In this document: in pieces, positions 36,150 through 47,021 of the stretch
How the letters are laid out: each line of letters begins with the position of its first letter
Numbering within the stretch: the stretch's first letter is position 1
Assembly (NCBI GenBank): GCA_016584305.1
Contig: JACEEZ010000448.1
Coordinates: 199,501-263,500, forward strand
Source: Chionoecetes opilio
Lineage: Eukaryota > Arthropoda > Malacostraca > Decapoda > Majidae
Direction of reading: 5' to 3'
DNA length: 64,000 bases
Made by a program: the position numbers and the translations under genes
The notes under the pieces: model-generated
The model's database searches: none
What the model was told of the DNA's origin: nothing
What the model saw: only the letters and a program-made list of their open reading frames with translations

Positions 36150-38420
36150 TAATCATTGGGGATGATCGACAAGGCTCCAATCGATGAAATCATAGGCGCC
36201 CCGGCTACCACGAAGGAGCAGTGTCCTCCTCCGCCACTTACACCCACCCCGGGAGATGGTGGGAAGAACGGCGATCGGAAAGCAGGAAGGCGGTGGTTGG
36301 AGGAGGTTCTCTCCCTTCTGGTCGCGCGCCGGGATTCCGTCAACTACCAGTAGTACACGCCGGCACGAGCTGACAAGCTGGTAAAGGCGTACAATGCCCT
36401 AAAAGCACAGAACAAAGACAGGAGGCAGAAACATGTCGTATGGATAGGAGATTTTCAAGGAGACCTCCAAGAAAAAAATCTTTCGACCTCTCACACTCCT
36501 CCTCTCTCTAACGGACAGTACGTTACGGACGAGAGCGACAAGGAGTTCCTACGGTCCTGGATAGAAGACAAAAGGGGAAATCATCCATGCTGGAAATTGC
36601 CTCGTGACAAGCCGAAGAAGGTGGAGAAGCAGGTCCGAGCGCGGAACTCGACCTCATCGGCTCCGGGAACGTGAAAACAGCGACTTGCCAGCTGACTGAA
36701 AGGGTGGAAATCCCAAGCCAAGGCATAGCAGCAGCAGCGAGTCCTGTGTCAGACGACGTCATCACCGGCTCGTGGATCCCGAAGACAAAGGAAAACGCAA
36801 ACAATCGCCATCGAGTCTCCGTGAAGGATCTTAACCTCATTTAACTTGGGATCGAGATAACTTGGTCGTGCGGCAAGCAACGTCCAACGTTTGCAGCTCC
36901 GCGCTCAAGTTCTTGGAATGGACATTGGAAGTATGGCGGTCTCGAAGAGCCCGGTCCCATCGAGTACGAATGCAGGGGAGAGAGCTAGGCCGCCGAGAAA
37001 GATCGTGGAACTGCGGGAAACACGGAGATACATGAGAGGTTGGTCCTGCCTTGGGAAACGGAAAACTTCCTCCCGTTCCTCTCTGGCGATACGGAGGCAA
37101 CTCATCGCCGTCCTCCTCACAGGGGAAGAGACGCGAGTTCCTGCTTGGGGTGTCCGGCAAGCGCGGATTCGACTGGCAGAAACGTTCTGCAGTGGTCTTG
37201 GAAGGGAGGGGACGAAGCGAGCGTCAGGGACAAGCCTTCTGTTTCGTCACCACGGCTTAGAACACTGGCATGGTGTCAAGGTCACTTGCATTCGGATTGA
37301 GCAAGACTTCGGACGAAACTTGCTTTGGTTGGCCTTCCGACCATCATGTCCACGAGGTGATCCTCAAGGATGTCTGGGAAAAGCCCAGCCTCGGCTCTTC
37401 CTCTGTCCTGACATTAAAATCTCAAACGACTTCCGTGATCGATGGGTCCTTTCGTGGATTCCTCGCAGAGAGAGACTGTGGAAACATCGGAGGACCATCG
37501 TAGAGTTTCTTTCGCCACCAATGACCTGCCAGCAAGCTGAAGGACGACGCATTGTTGGCCCTTCCTGAAGGAGGCCTCTGATGTGGAAGACCATCCCAGG
37601 GAGGACTATGAAGAACTTCTCCGTCTCTCCTAACCTGTTCTTCGGTGGTGAAGATCCAGCCCAACCATTCCACCCGCCCCCTGGAGCTCTCCCCTCAAGC
37701 CCGGTGGATGGCCAAGGCCATATTCTGCCTCAAGCTTCAGATGCTGAAAATCCCAGCTGTCGCTGACTGTCGAGCAGAAGGCCGGAGTGGAAACGAGTGG
37801 CCCTCTTCGTTGCCTCTGGTGTAATGCAAGCAATGGCATGAGGCACCGATCTCTGTGAAAGCTCGTTGAACGAGGTCCCTCTTCCTCGAGATCCCTCAAG
37901 ACATACCCTGACCAAACCGTGCCAAGGCAGCAGAACAAGCCCTGCGACGCCACCTGTGGTACGTTTCGAGGAAAACGCGGGCTGGCCTTCTTCGACTCAA
38001 GGATTGATGTGGAGGAGAAGAAGCAGAGGGAAAGGCATTGTACAAGCCCGCCTCGAAGAAGGAAACTCAAGCGATTGGAGGGAGAAAAGATGACTATGTC
38101 TTCCTCCCTCTCGTCCTTCGTCACTTCGAGACACGTCCTTTTTTCAGAAACTCGACGCGGACGAGGGCTTCCTGGCAAAGGACCGGCATTGTGGGAGGAG
38201 GAACGACCGATTCAAGGACGTCGGAAACGGGCACTTTGGCCTCCATTTTGGGTTTCAACGATGCCGGGAGCGGGCATCGCTTTAGTCCAGCGCTACTGGG
38301 TTCACGAAGTCGGCCGCACAGGAGAAGTATCTCCTCCATTTAGTAACCACCATCCGAAACTTGTGTGGCGGGAAAAGAAAGGAGGCCTTCAAAAGAAGGC
38401 CCTTTCTGAATGGAAACATA
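36150..38420 (+). pseudogene. TF-2: uncharacterised transposon-associated protein family, pseudogene
   Basis: A GC-richer, clean, multiply frameshifted coding relic on the plus strand. Early segments: LVKAYNALKAQNKDRRQKHV (about 36380) and YVTDESDKEFLRSWIEDKRG. Middle: HHVHEVILKDVWEK (about 37345), PDIKI followed by an RDRWV segment (about 37411-37446), and DYEELLRLS-like residues (about 37606). ARWMAKAIFCLKLQMLKIP (about 37700-37755), RHLWYVS (about 37950) and LAFFDSRIDVEEKK (about 37985-38026) come next. The end reads KSAAQEKYLLHLVTTIRNLC (about 38312-38365). From memory, the order CRHHxxE, PExxLFKRF, ARWMAKAIYxLKI, LWYLSEELVALAFFD, KQxLLQVV matches a repeated uncharacterised protein family of arthropods and cnidarians that is probably transposon-borne. 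Its function is unknown to me. Confidence 0.7.
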
Positions 38421-39035
38421 TGAAAACTGTCTGTTTTGGTTTCCTTTTTAAGTTTCTTCTAAAAATGTGGATTTTTTTAAGTTTTTTCTTTGTTTTTTAA
38501 GGTTATTAGAAAATTGTTTTTGTCGCGACCCTAAAATTTAGGTACGCCGTAGTCCAATGAAAAGTGAAATATAGATTATTTGAATTTGGGCCCCAGGGTG
38601 TTTTCTTATGTAAAATTGAATTTTAAGGTGTTTGTCCTCTTCAATTTTTGGTTTGAGCACTTTTGCTATGCAAAAAGGGGGATGTTATTTATATGCAAAA
38701 CATAGCTTAGCATACACTATCTTTAAACTCACAGAAAAGCCATTTAAAGTTCGAGATTCGATAAATTTCACTGATGACAAAGTTGTAGAGCCTAAAACTC
38801 TATCGGAAATATGCCCTCGATATTGCCGTAAGACCTACATTAAGTCCGCCAGACGCTGGAAAGCTCACTTCTAAATACAAATTGTCTCGTTTTTCGGGTT
38901 AAAAACCTTTTTCCTGGCAACTGGATTTTCCACGTTATTATTTACCCAACGTATGTGGTTTCAGGGCTGGATACTGTTTAAGGTAAGGGTCCTATCCCCC
39001 AAAACTCCAAAAGTCACAAAAAAAAACAGCGTAAG
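38421..39035. other. Spacer between TF-2 and TF-3, no gene assigned
   Basis: T-rich, then mixed. An 80-codon plus frame (38635-38874; KVRDSINFTDDKVVEPKTL inside) matches nothing I know. Confidence 0.45.
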
Positions 39036-40170
39036 TCGGCCCAAACACGTACGGTCGAAGTCCAGCTCCGCATCCAAGCATCCGGTTCGACGTTCCGCCC
39101 ACTGCTGCTGCTGCCTTGGTTTCTGGATCCCTCCAGGACCTTATCGCTGACGGCCACCTCTCTCCAGACATGTCGTACCTGGTCTGCGATCCTAACAAGC
39201 TAGGAGGGCCAGGCAGGATGCCATGGCATCGGCCGGGGACTTGACCAGGGGAAGCACCAGGGAGTTCAGAGGAGTGCCAGGTGGTGAAGATCTCACGGAG
39301 ATACCGGAGTATATCCTGGTCAACATGTCCACTGACCAGCAGGTCTCCTACCAGCTGGTCCAGGCCTGTGAAGCGGGGCGTTCTCCCGTCCGAGCTGCGG
39401 AGATCAAGTGTGGCAAGGTGTCCCACTCCAGATGGCTCACCACAGCCCAGTCGCTCGTGTACATGTGGACCAGAAGCATGGACTGACTGGCAAAGAATGA
39501 ACACCTGGAAATCCTAGTCAAGTAATGCCCCGCAGGTGTACTTTAAACTCTACTACGACATCAAGGTTCACCACAGAATAGAGGACGGCCCCAAGCACAT
39601 CCTCACGCAGCTCAGAGTGATGAGGTCGCAGCCCCAAAAAGGTCCAACGGCTGTGACCTTCTACGTGCGGACAGGGGCATGGTTCGCACACTCAGAATAT
39701 GTTTTCTTGTCTTATATGGCTGATGGCGAGTCAGAGTGAGGACGACCGCAGGTTCGCCGTGACCCAGATTTTGAAGCCGAGGGCTTGGTGAGGAGTATGG
39801 GGACACCAGTGTAAGACCTCGCTTCACACCCAAGCTGAATTGTCAGCCACCAGCTTGCAGACACTGATCAGCTGGCAGCCTGGCCAGGTGCACGAGCCGG
39901 CATTCACCTGTTCACTGTCCAGGGATCAGATCCAGGAGATCCTGGTCAAGCCGTACGAGGTTCCGGAGTTCTCTATCCCACTCAGAGCACCGAAAGAGTC
40001 GTGAAGCAGGTGACAGAGGCTGCGGCAGCAGTGGTGGGGCAGCAGGCCAGAGACGGGTTCATCCGGGCTCGGGCCCCACCGGGAGACCATGCCCTGCTTC
40101 AGGTCTAAGAAGGACTGATGGACACGTTCTAGGCCAACGTAGAGGCTGTGACACTGTGATGTAGTGCCTG
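39036..40170 (+). pseudogene. TF-3: uncharacterised transposon-associated protein family, pseudogene
   Basis: Plus strand, frameshifted. Segments in order: LVSGSLQDLIADGHLSPDMS (about 39115), CDPNKLGG, PGGEDLTEIPEYILVNMSTD (about 39280-39340), and QQVSYQLVQACEAGRSPV. CGKVSHSRWLTTAQSLVYMW (about 39412), FKLYYDIKVHHRIEDGPKHI (about 39540) and RTGAWFAHSEYVFLS (about 39669) follow. Then TSLQTLISWQPGQVHEPAFT, VKPYEVPEF and TMPCFRSKKD (about 40085) close the relic. The HSRWLTTAxR, FKLYYDIK, RTGAWFAHSE order is typical of a repeated, uncharacterised arthropod/cnidarian family I know from memory. In intact members a long central part precedes the GGEDL segment. Here CDPNKL lies very close to GGEDL, so the middle is deleted. 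It sits about 600 bp downstream of TF-2 in the same orientation. Confidence 0.75.
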
Positions 40171-40700
40171 ATGAACCAATTGATCAGAAAGAGCTTACCA
40201 CGCTAGTCATTTGGAACTCATATTGGTGCATGATGCAATACACAGGACCAACCGGGCACTGCGTACTCATTTAAGCATTATTCGATAAGGGGGCAATATA
40301 AAAGTGCGATTTTTCATAGTAAGAAAATTTCTCAAATGGATAGAGATAAAATCGTCTTAGAATTCCATTTTACATAGGAAATTGGCATGCCAAATTGAGA
40401 AAAAGAATTTTTGTTATACGGCGTACCCTACTAATATTCTTCGAATTTCATCTAATATCACAGGAACTCTTCTTATGCATGTGTGAACAGAACTAAAACA
40501 TGAGCAATGAAAATAACATGTTTCATTTTTCCCTCTATGATCTTGGGACACCCTAGTGCACATTCTTTGCCGATTTCATTTAGTCCATTCCAAACTTCTA
40601 CATTTCTATAAGGGGAAACTGTACTTCTTTATGTTGTTCAGGCATCTCCCTTTTCCTAATTTTGTGTGTACCCCAATGATTGAAATCTTGCAATTCATCT
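40171..40700. other. No gene seen
   Basis: AT-rich sequence after the TF-3 coding end and before the THUMPD1-like exon. Possibly TF-3 3' end sequence. Nothing recognised. Confidence 0.45.
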
Positions 40701-40739
40701 TCAAATAGCACCAAAAAAGCATTGAGTGAACATTTTTAC

Positions 40740-40990
40740 CAGGCAACACAGTGTATGACAGGCTGCATACAAAACATCATTTCCTGGGATCTCCTCCTTG
40801 CCATACATCTGGTCTGCATATTCATCCAGGATGTCGTAAGCCTCTACCACACACTCCCTTTCACAGCCACTGTAGGTGCAGAGAAACCCTGTCAGGCCAG
40901 GTTTTAGGACACCATGGTGGGTCATCTGTCTCTTAGCCATCGGAATGCAGTAATTCTTTGGTCTTTTGTTTTTCCCCATTGTTGACACGG
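40740..40990 (-). CDS. THUMPD1: THUMPD1-like tRNA acetylation cofactor, first coding exon
   Basis: Minus strand. The reading opens MSTMGKNKRPKNYCIPMAKR and continues HHGVLKPGLTGFLCTYSGCE, RECVVEAYDILDEYADQMYG and KEE. The L-x-PGLxGxLxT, CVxEAYxLLxEYxDxMYG pattern is the N-terminus of THUMPD1, the Tan1 homologue that works with NAT10 to make N4-acetylcytidine in tRNA. The THUMP domain itself lies further on and is not seen here. Immediately upstream the minus strand has a T-rich tract ending TTTCTTTCAG (AG at 40992-40991), a good 3' splice acceptor. Translation probably starts at the first or second in-frame ATG (40988 or 40979). A donor could be the GT at 40739-40738, but this is weak and the exon may end earlier. 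No stop or frameshift is present. Other exons must lie outside the window or are not recognisable. Confidence 0.72.
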
Positions 40991-41029
40991 CTGAAAGAAA
41001 AAAAATATTGAACTATCATACAACACTAA

Positions 41030-41813
41030 GGATTAATACAACTGAATACAACCCAAATACAACTGAAGAAATGTTTAGGGAGGTCACAACAAAAATATGG
41101 GCACTCATGCAAACTCTGCCAACTCCCTCTACAGAAGTCATAATCACAGGGGACTTTAACATGCCCTGCATTGCATGGCCTTCAATGAAAAATCAACGGA
41201 GGATCCAGGGAAGAGAAACAGCAAGCAAAGGAATTAATCCATCATTGAAACCTGCTATTTGACGCAGTACATCAAGGATCCTACCAGAGGTAATAATACC
41301 CTGGACCTGCTGTTAAGCAACAATTTTGAGCTAGTCCACTCTTATGAAATAATTCATACAATAATGTGGGACCACTGCCTCATCAAAGTCACCACTAATA
41401 GTCTCTCAACACCTCCAAAAACTCAGGCACCATTGAACCAGAGGTTAAACACTTCTCTTAGTGATCTTAACTTCTATAGCAATGAGATAGACTGGGACAA
41501 ACTGGGAGGAGAACTTGCAACTGACTGGCCGGCACTTTTTAAAGGGAAGAACACATGTGAAGCCCTCGATATCTTCCTAAAGAGATGCCTGGAAGTCTGC
41601 ATAAAAAATGTGCCCCACAAAACCCCAAAGAACAGAGAAAACAGAAAGAGCGAGAAAACAGATCCCTCGGGATAGGAAAATTCTAATGAAGAAAAGATCC
41701 TTAACAAGAGCTAAGCTAAAGAAGACACTCCACAGCCCCACCCTCGCTAAACTGCATCAGAAGCTTGAGGAGATTGAGACCATGCTTATTCTGTCTCATG
41801 AAGAGGAAAGAAA
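41030..41813 (+). pseudogene. LINE ORF2, endonuclease C-terminus and linker (5' half of split element)
   Basis: Plus strand with one frameshift near 41262. Segments: EEMFREVTTKIWALMQTLPT, TEVIITGDFNMPCIAWPSM (about 41135-41190), TQYIKDPTRGNNTLDLLLSN (about 41262-41320), and MWDHCLI at the SDH site (about 41362), where the Ser has become Trp. A charged linker ends EEIETMLILSHEEERN (about 41768-41813). GDFNxP, PTRxxNxLDLxL and SDHxxI are the closing motifs of LINE endonucleases. The 5' end is truncated. Coding stops where the left inverted repeat of TF-4 begins and resumes at 48094. Confidence 0.85.
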
Positions 41814-42165
41814 CAGTCCGGTCGCCAACAGTAGTCAGTACTTATGTCAACCCAGAAATGTTTGGTACTATAAGTTTTTTTGGTATATTTGTGAAGATTG
41901 AAGCACACTGAATCCAAAATCCACCTCTTGTCAGAGCAGCAACTATGGGGAAATTTTTTTATGAGCATAAATCCAGGATGGCCGCTGACACGATTGTGTA
42001 AAACAGTGAATCGCCAATATCTTTTGATATAATGAAGCTAGAGAGATAAATTTAGTGTCTACACCTAGGTTTTCATATATAAGGAACACAATGGAAGTGG
42101 TAAAAAGTTCATAGGATGTTGCAAATTGATAGTAATCCAAGATGGACTCCATTTTATATCTGCAA
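41814..42165. repeat. TF-4 left terminal inverted repeat
   Basis: Matches 47770-48093 in inverted orientation. The outermost residues AGTCC(G/A)GT(C/T)GCCAA are nearly identical at both ends. Confidence 0.85.
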
Positions 42166-42392
42166 TCAATCATATTTGAAATATGTTTTCTTAAGCTTTA
42201 GGCCCCCACCAACCAAATAGGTAAATGTATGCATAAATATTCTTTGGTATAGGATGTATTTGATTTAACTCCTTATTTTAAACAATATACGAATGTCATC
42301 TTCAACATAAAATAGATTTTTTAAAAATTGCTTTGACTATATGATGGACATCATATTGAGTCAAGTAGCTACATTGCTTTTGGAAACAAGTA

Positions 42393-43426
42393 CAGGGAGG
42401 TCCCGAAGATACGAGCAGTTAGGTTCCACCCGGCATACTCGTAAAGCGAAATCTCGTATAACGAAACACATAACTAATGGTAAATTATAGGTTTGGTTCC
42501 AGGACCCCATCAATTAAAAGAAAAAAGAAAAAGAAAAAAAAAGACATGTTTTTCAAACTTAAATAAACTATAGCAAACACAACAAACTCTCAAATATAGG
42601 GCTCTATATACAACACCACCACACCACCACACAAAACACAGTGAATTAAGAGTGTGACAGCACAGTAGGACAGAGCACAAATAAGTCACAATAAGCACAT
42701 TAAGTAAACCAGCAAATCACTAAAATCGACTCACAAGGCACAATACATACAAGCAACAAAGACGTATGTACTCATGGGGACGCCGCGTGATACACTAGAC
42801 TCGAGAGGGTACGGTAGGTAAGGGACAAGGGAGGGGTGCGCAGACCTCTTCCACTGCCCACAAACTCGTCTCTGCGCATCTGAATCATTGTACATCGTTC
42901 ACTTTTCCTCACGTTTCCCCCAACTGAGACACATGAGAGCTGTCTATTTCCACCTCTCACACCCTCCCCGCCCTCTCCACACATCCACACACACGCGACA
43001 CATCTTCCTGCACCTCTCAACTCACCTCGTCTATGACTTCGTCGTAGATTTTGACGTATTTTCACGCTAAAACAAGGCTCGAAATAGGTTGGCAAGTGCG
43101 TGTTGTTGTTGTCCGCCTGCAGTGTTGCCAATAGGGATGTGAATTTTTGTAGGCCACATTGTCGTACCGAGCCACCAGAATTATCATATTTTCAGATTGA
43201 TTATCGTACAACCTTAGGTAAAATCATATAGTCAGTAAGTTACTATATAATTTTAGTAAATAACTTGTAATTTACTTTAGTAAATAATTTGGTAATTTTA
43301 CTCACCCCAGTTTGAATGTCGTAGCATTGGATTTTCGATCTCGTATATTGAAAATAGACCCTAATTTACACATCTCGTATCATCGGATTCTCGTATATCG
43401 AATGCTCGTATAACGGGACCTCCCTG
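42393..43426. mobile_element. TA-flanked Tigger/pogo-like MITE, copy 1
   Basis: Starts CAGGGAGGTCCCG, ends CGGGACCTCCCTG and is flanked by TA on both sides. It shares both ends with copy 2 (45528-47013). The subterminal ACTCGTAAAGCGAAATCTCG and CTCGTATATCGAATGCTCG segments are typical of Tigger-type elements. The interior (42500-43100) holds poly-A and a minus-strand open stretch without a transposase signal, so it is nonautonomous. Confidence 0.9.
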
Positions 43427-43680
43427 TACTATATTTTTCACATCGCAACTTGCTGATATTCCAATGAATGTACACACAAACCTCGATTTCCGGATATCGG
43501 ATTTGCCGGACAAAATCCGAGGTCCGGGGATATGTCAGAGTCTCGGGCAATTTTTTTTTTTTTTTTTTGTTTGTTTGTTTTTTTGCATTGAAATGCCTGG
43601 TCCTGTTCGTAAATTGACCAAGTTGTCCGGCGGTCCGAGCGTCTCCTGTCACCCCTGGTCAGTGTCCGCGCCTCCCGCCA

Positions 43681-44005
43681 GGTGGCAGCATGCTCAGCGG
43701 TCGTATTGTTTACATTTGGGCACACAACATTCACGGTTCACCTGCACAGCCTCCGTCAGTCACCTGACTCCCACTGCCCCTGGTGCAAGAACATTTCTGA
43801 GACTATTGAACACTTTCTGCTGCCTCCCACCAGGTGGCAGCATGCTCAGCGGTCGTATTGTTTACATTTGGGCACACGACACTCACGGTTCACCTGCACA
43901 GCCTCCGTTAATCCCCTGACCCCCACTGCCCCTGGTGCAGGAACGTCTCTTGAGACTATTGAACACTTTCTGCTGCCTCCCGCCAGGTGGCAGCATGCTC
44001 AGCGG
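43681..44005. repeat. 152-bp tandem repeat encoding a zinc-finger-like peptide
   Basis: Units start at 43681 and 43833, with a partial one at 43986, each opening GGTGGCAGCATGCTCAGCGG. One plus frame of each unit reads DSHCPWCKNISETIEHFLLP, or a variant. This resembles the CPxC-x-ExxEHFLLxC zinc motif at the C-terminus of many LINE polymerases. Confidence 0.9.
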
Positions 44006-44098
44006 ACGTAAAAGTCCGCGGCGGGGTAGTTGATATTGTCGGTTGTTGGACAGTAAATACTAGAGTAGGATAAACGTACGGGGAGGGTAATGGCATCG

Positions 44099-44102
<4 letters not shown>

Positions 44103-44194
<92 letters not shown>

Positions 44195-44205
44195 TAATTA
44201 TTATT
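44103..44205. repeat. (TA)n microsatellite
   Basis: About 100 bp of TA with a few phase breaks. Confidence 0.97.
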
Positions 44206-44304
44206 ATTTTTTTTTACTTGCGATTCCCGGACTTTGCGGCTCCTGGACCAGTGCTCCCCCCTATTAGTCCGGGAAATCGAGGTTTGTGTGTATACGTATC
44301 CAGT

Positions 44305-44329
44305 GAAAGTATACGTTACGTATACTTTC
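44305..44329. repeat. Perfect 11-bp hairpin
   Basis: GAAAGTATACG-TTA-CGTATACTTTC, perfect stem with a 3-base loop. It lies just outside the TA-flanked element at 43473-44290. Function unknown. Confidence 0.9.
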
Positions 44330-44365
44330 GTGTAATACTGTACGTGTATTTAGTACTCGAGAGGG

Positions 44366-45527
44366 TCAAGGAAATCGGCACGGATAATATCCTGCTTCGT
44401 CGTCATCACCAGTGCCGTCTTCATGAACATCAATTGCAACATCTTCACCCTTTTTCATCATTGGGTTGTGGCACTCATCTGATGACCCCTCACAATGACA
44501 ATACACTGTGCACGAGAGTCCAGATGCACAGCAGCTGCAGTTTGCTTGTGAACATGCTTTTCTTGCAGCCCTGCACTGGCAGCTTATAACTTTCATTAGT
44601 TTAGGAGGAGCTGGCGGTCCACTGACGATTTCTGGAGTGACAATCTTTTCATGATCAGACATATACTTCGCTGCAGCCTTACGGAACGTAAAACCTCATC
44701 ATAGCTTGCAACCAGATCATGCTCATTCAACAACCGTACAAGTTCGCCACTGCCAATTTATGGTGCAGCATTAAAGCTAGACCTAGCGTTCTCTGATTAT
44801 AGAATAACCCAATATGCTTTTGTATACATTGAGATAAATGTCAGAGCAACCTTGTCTTTTTTCCCTTTAGACACTAAACTAGCAACTAGATTCAGAAGGG
44901 TTTCACTGGTACTTGCACAGGCATTTGCATAGGTGAACTTGCTAAATGCATAATTGCTGGGCTTTTCTATTGCTCTAACCTCTAATCTCACCTTTGTACA
45001 AGCCAGTCAACATGATCTTCCTCTTCAGAAGAATTCTTCTCGGCAACAAGCTTCATACACTTTGAGACATACTTTCCGAAACCTACTATATTCGCACAAC
45101 CTTCTGACTTCAAAATGACAAGTTTTTCACCAAAATAAAATTACAAATTTGACAACTTTTTGTTTATCAGTAAATTGCCTTTGGTGACCTTGATAAAGCT
45201 CGTACAACTCAGATACAGTCCAAGTTTGCTCCCAGTTTAAATAGTTTCGTCCTTAAATCGTGCTTAATTCGTTCATTTCGTTTCCAACATTCGACCCGCG
45301 CTGGAATCTGATATGAGCAGTACACAATCAGGCAGCTTGGCAAGGGGTTTCCTGTATTTGTTGTAGCATCGCAGATACTATTGTGCATCTGCGGCTGGTA
45401 AGTCTACGGGACCAGCAAGGCGAGGAGATATATTTTGTGCCCATGTATCCCCACGACTCGCCTGTATCCAGGAGATGGTGTTTGAACGTCAGTTGTCCAG
45501 ATCGGGTAACAGTCTCACATTGGCATA
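44366..45527 (-). pseudogene. TF-4 protein, middle and C-terminal part
   Basis: Minus strand, frameshifted. Near 45480-45370 it reads TWAQNISPRLAGPVDLPAAD with a following RCYNKYRKP-like segment. Then come HDLRTKLFKLGANLDCI (about 45270-45220), FSKFTYANACASTSETLLNL (about 44950-44890), VSKGKKDKVALTFISMYTKA and LVRLLNEHDLVASYDEVLRF (about 44740-44690). The cysteine-rich tail is CQCRAARKACSQANCSCCAS, then CHCEGSSDECHNPMMKK (about 44580-44460). The VDLPAADAQYHxRCY, GxxxLIxxLNxxGxxxSYDEVxR and Cys-rich end match a repeated uncharacterised transposon-associated family of arthropods. The Cys pattern resembles a tesmin/CXC-type domain. Enzymatic residues were not identified. Confidence 0.72.
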
Positions 45528-47013
45528 CAGGGAGGTCCCGAAGATACGAGCAGTTAGGTTCCACCTGGCATACTCGTAAAGCGAAATCTCGTATAACGAA
45601 ACACATAACTAATGGTAAAACATGGGTTTAGTTCCAGGACCCCAACAATTATAAAAAAGAAAAAAAAGAAAGAAAAAAAAAAAAGACATGTTTTTCAAGC
45701 TATAATAAAATTTGGTAGTATTTAGTAGGGGTGCGAGAACCCCTTGAGGAATCCTATGGTCCCTGGTGATATCCTATGGTGCTATCACATGCATGGGAGC
45801 TGACCTGACTTCTTCAGGAAGGCACATATTATACAGCTGATAACGGGGTGTTGTGTTGTGCGGGCGGCAGCCGATGTCCGCCGCCAGCGGAGATCTCCTT
45901 GGTAGTAGGAAAACGAGGACCCTTTGAGGAATCCTATGATCACTGGTGATATCCTATGGTGCTATCACAGGCGTAGGAGCTGACTGTCTTCTTCAGGAAG
46001 GCACAGGTGAGGCGGATGACGGCGGTTTTTGAGAGAGGCGGCGGACGGGGCAGGCCGCCGCCTCATCCGCCAAGGTAGGTTTGGGCAGCCTTAAACGTCT
46101 TATCACTCGTTATTATACAACTTAGTGATTATGGTGAGATGTTATATCCACGTGTCATTATCTAAATCAATGTAGCACCGTGTGTCACCTTAAATAAGGG
46201 TGATTTAAAGATGTTATGATGAGGTGACTGCTGGCCGAGCTGGCGGGGCAGAGAGTGTCGGAGAAATACTTGCCGCGGAGCCGCCCATATCACAGATATT
46301 CACCATTTTAACACACATACACACCTTCTACCACCAATACACTAGCAACACAGGCTCCTTACTTATATATCTTACTATCTGATACTTTAAAACTACTTAA
46401 AAAGCAAGCATTAAAAATAAAACGAGAATTAGTTTTAGATGACGGGAACAGAAGGCGGACAGAGGCAGTCTGGCATGCCATTCTTGCCCGGAAATATGTA
46501 TCGCTGGCTTGTTATTGGTCGAGAAGTTTTAAAAACTGTTTGTCATTGGCTGGTGACGGATGACGCCTTAGCCAGTCACAACACTTCCTACTCGTTTACG
46601 ACCTATCGAGGGAGCTTTCAATCAGCTTTGTAGCTTCCGTCATTAGGGAAAGTAGTATCTAGGTAGTGCGAGAGCAGGTTGTTGCTGGCCATACTACCTC
46701 CGTTGCTGGCTTCTCGCCCGGGGTTGTGAATTTTTGTAGGCCACATTGTCGTAGTGAGCCACCAGAATTATCATATTTCAGATTGATTATCGTACAACCT
46801 TAGGTAAAATCATATAGTCAGTAAATGACTTTATAATTTTAGTAAATAACTTGTAATTTACTTTAGTAAATAACTTGGTACTTTTACTCACCCCAGTTTG
46901 AATGTCGTAACATTGGATTTTCGATCTCGTATATTGAAAATAGACCCTAATTTACACATCTCGTATCATCGGATTCTCGTATATCGAATGCTCGTTATAA
47001 CGGGACCTCCCTG
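45528..47013. mobile_element. TA-flanked Tigger/pogo-like element, copy 2, inside the TF-4 gene
   Basis: Starts CAGGGAGGTCCCGAAG after TA and ends CGGGACCTCCCTG before TA. The ends match copy 1. The interior differs: it contains two copies of a roughly 110-bp repeat and a GC-rich stretch (45845-46080). It interrupts TF-4 coding between the HRHPDR segment (47023) and the TWAQN segment (about 45480). Confidence 0.9.
45727..46015. repeat. Two copies of a roughly 110-bp repeat
   Basis: Copies at 45727-45835 and 45905-46015 share GAGGAATCCTATG, TGGTGATATCCTATGGTGCT and CTTCTTCAGGAAGGCACA. A third copy lies at 50655-50775. Confidence 0.87.
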
Positions 47014-47021
47014 TACTTTGT

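Larger units (their letters stand above)
43473..44290. mobile_element. TA-flanked inverted-repeat element with a reused LINE fragment inside
   Basis: Begins CACACAAACCTCGATTTCC and ends GGAAATCGAGGTTTGTGTG, with flanking TA dinucleotides. The interior contains a T-run (43552-43568), two full and one partial copies of a 152-bp repeat (43681-44005) and a (TA)n tract. No transposase is seen. Confidence 0.87.

Noticed and set aside
36837..38178. Overlapping minus-strand open frames opposite TF-2
   Set aside because: The plus strand carries the recognisable family motifs; the minus frames are GC-driven shadows.
40740..40990. THUMPD1 match as a processed retrocopy
   Set aside because: A pyrimidine tract with CAG lies exactly at the upstream edge of similarity, as in a spliced exon, and no poly-A or joined exons are visible.
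43681..44005. CRISPR-like direct repeats
   Set aside because: Only two and a bit adjacent 152-bp units without spacers, in a eukaryotic transposon context.
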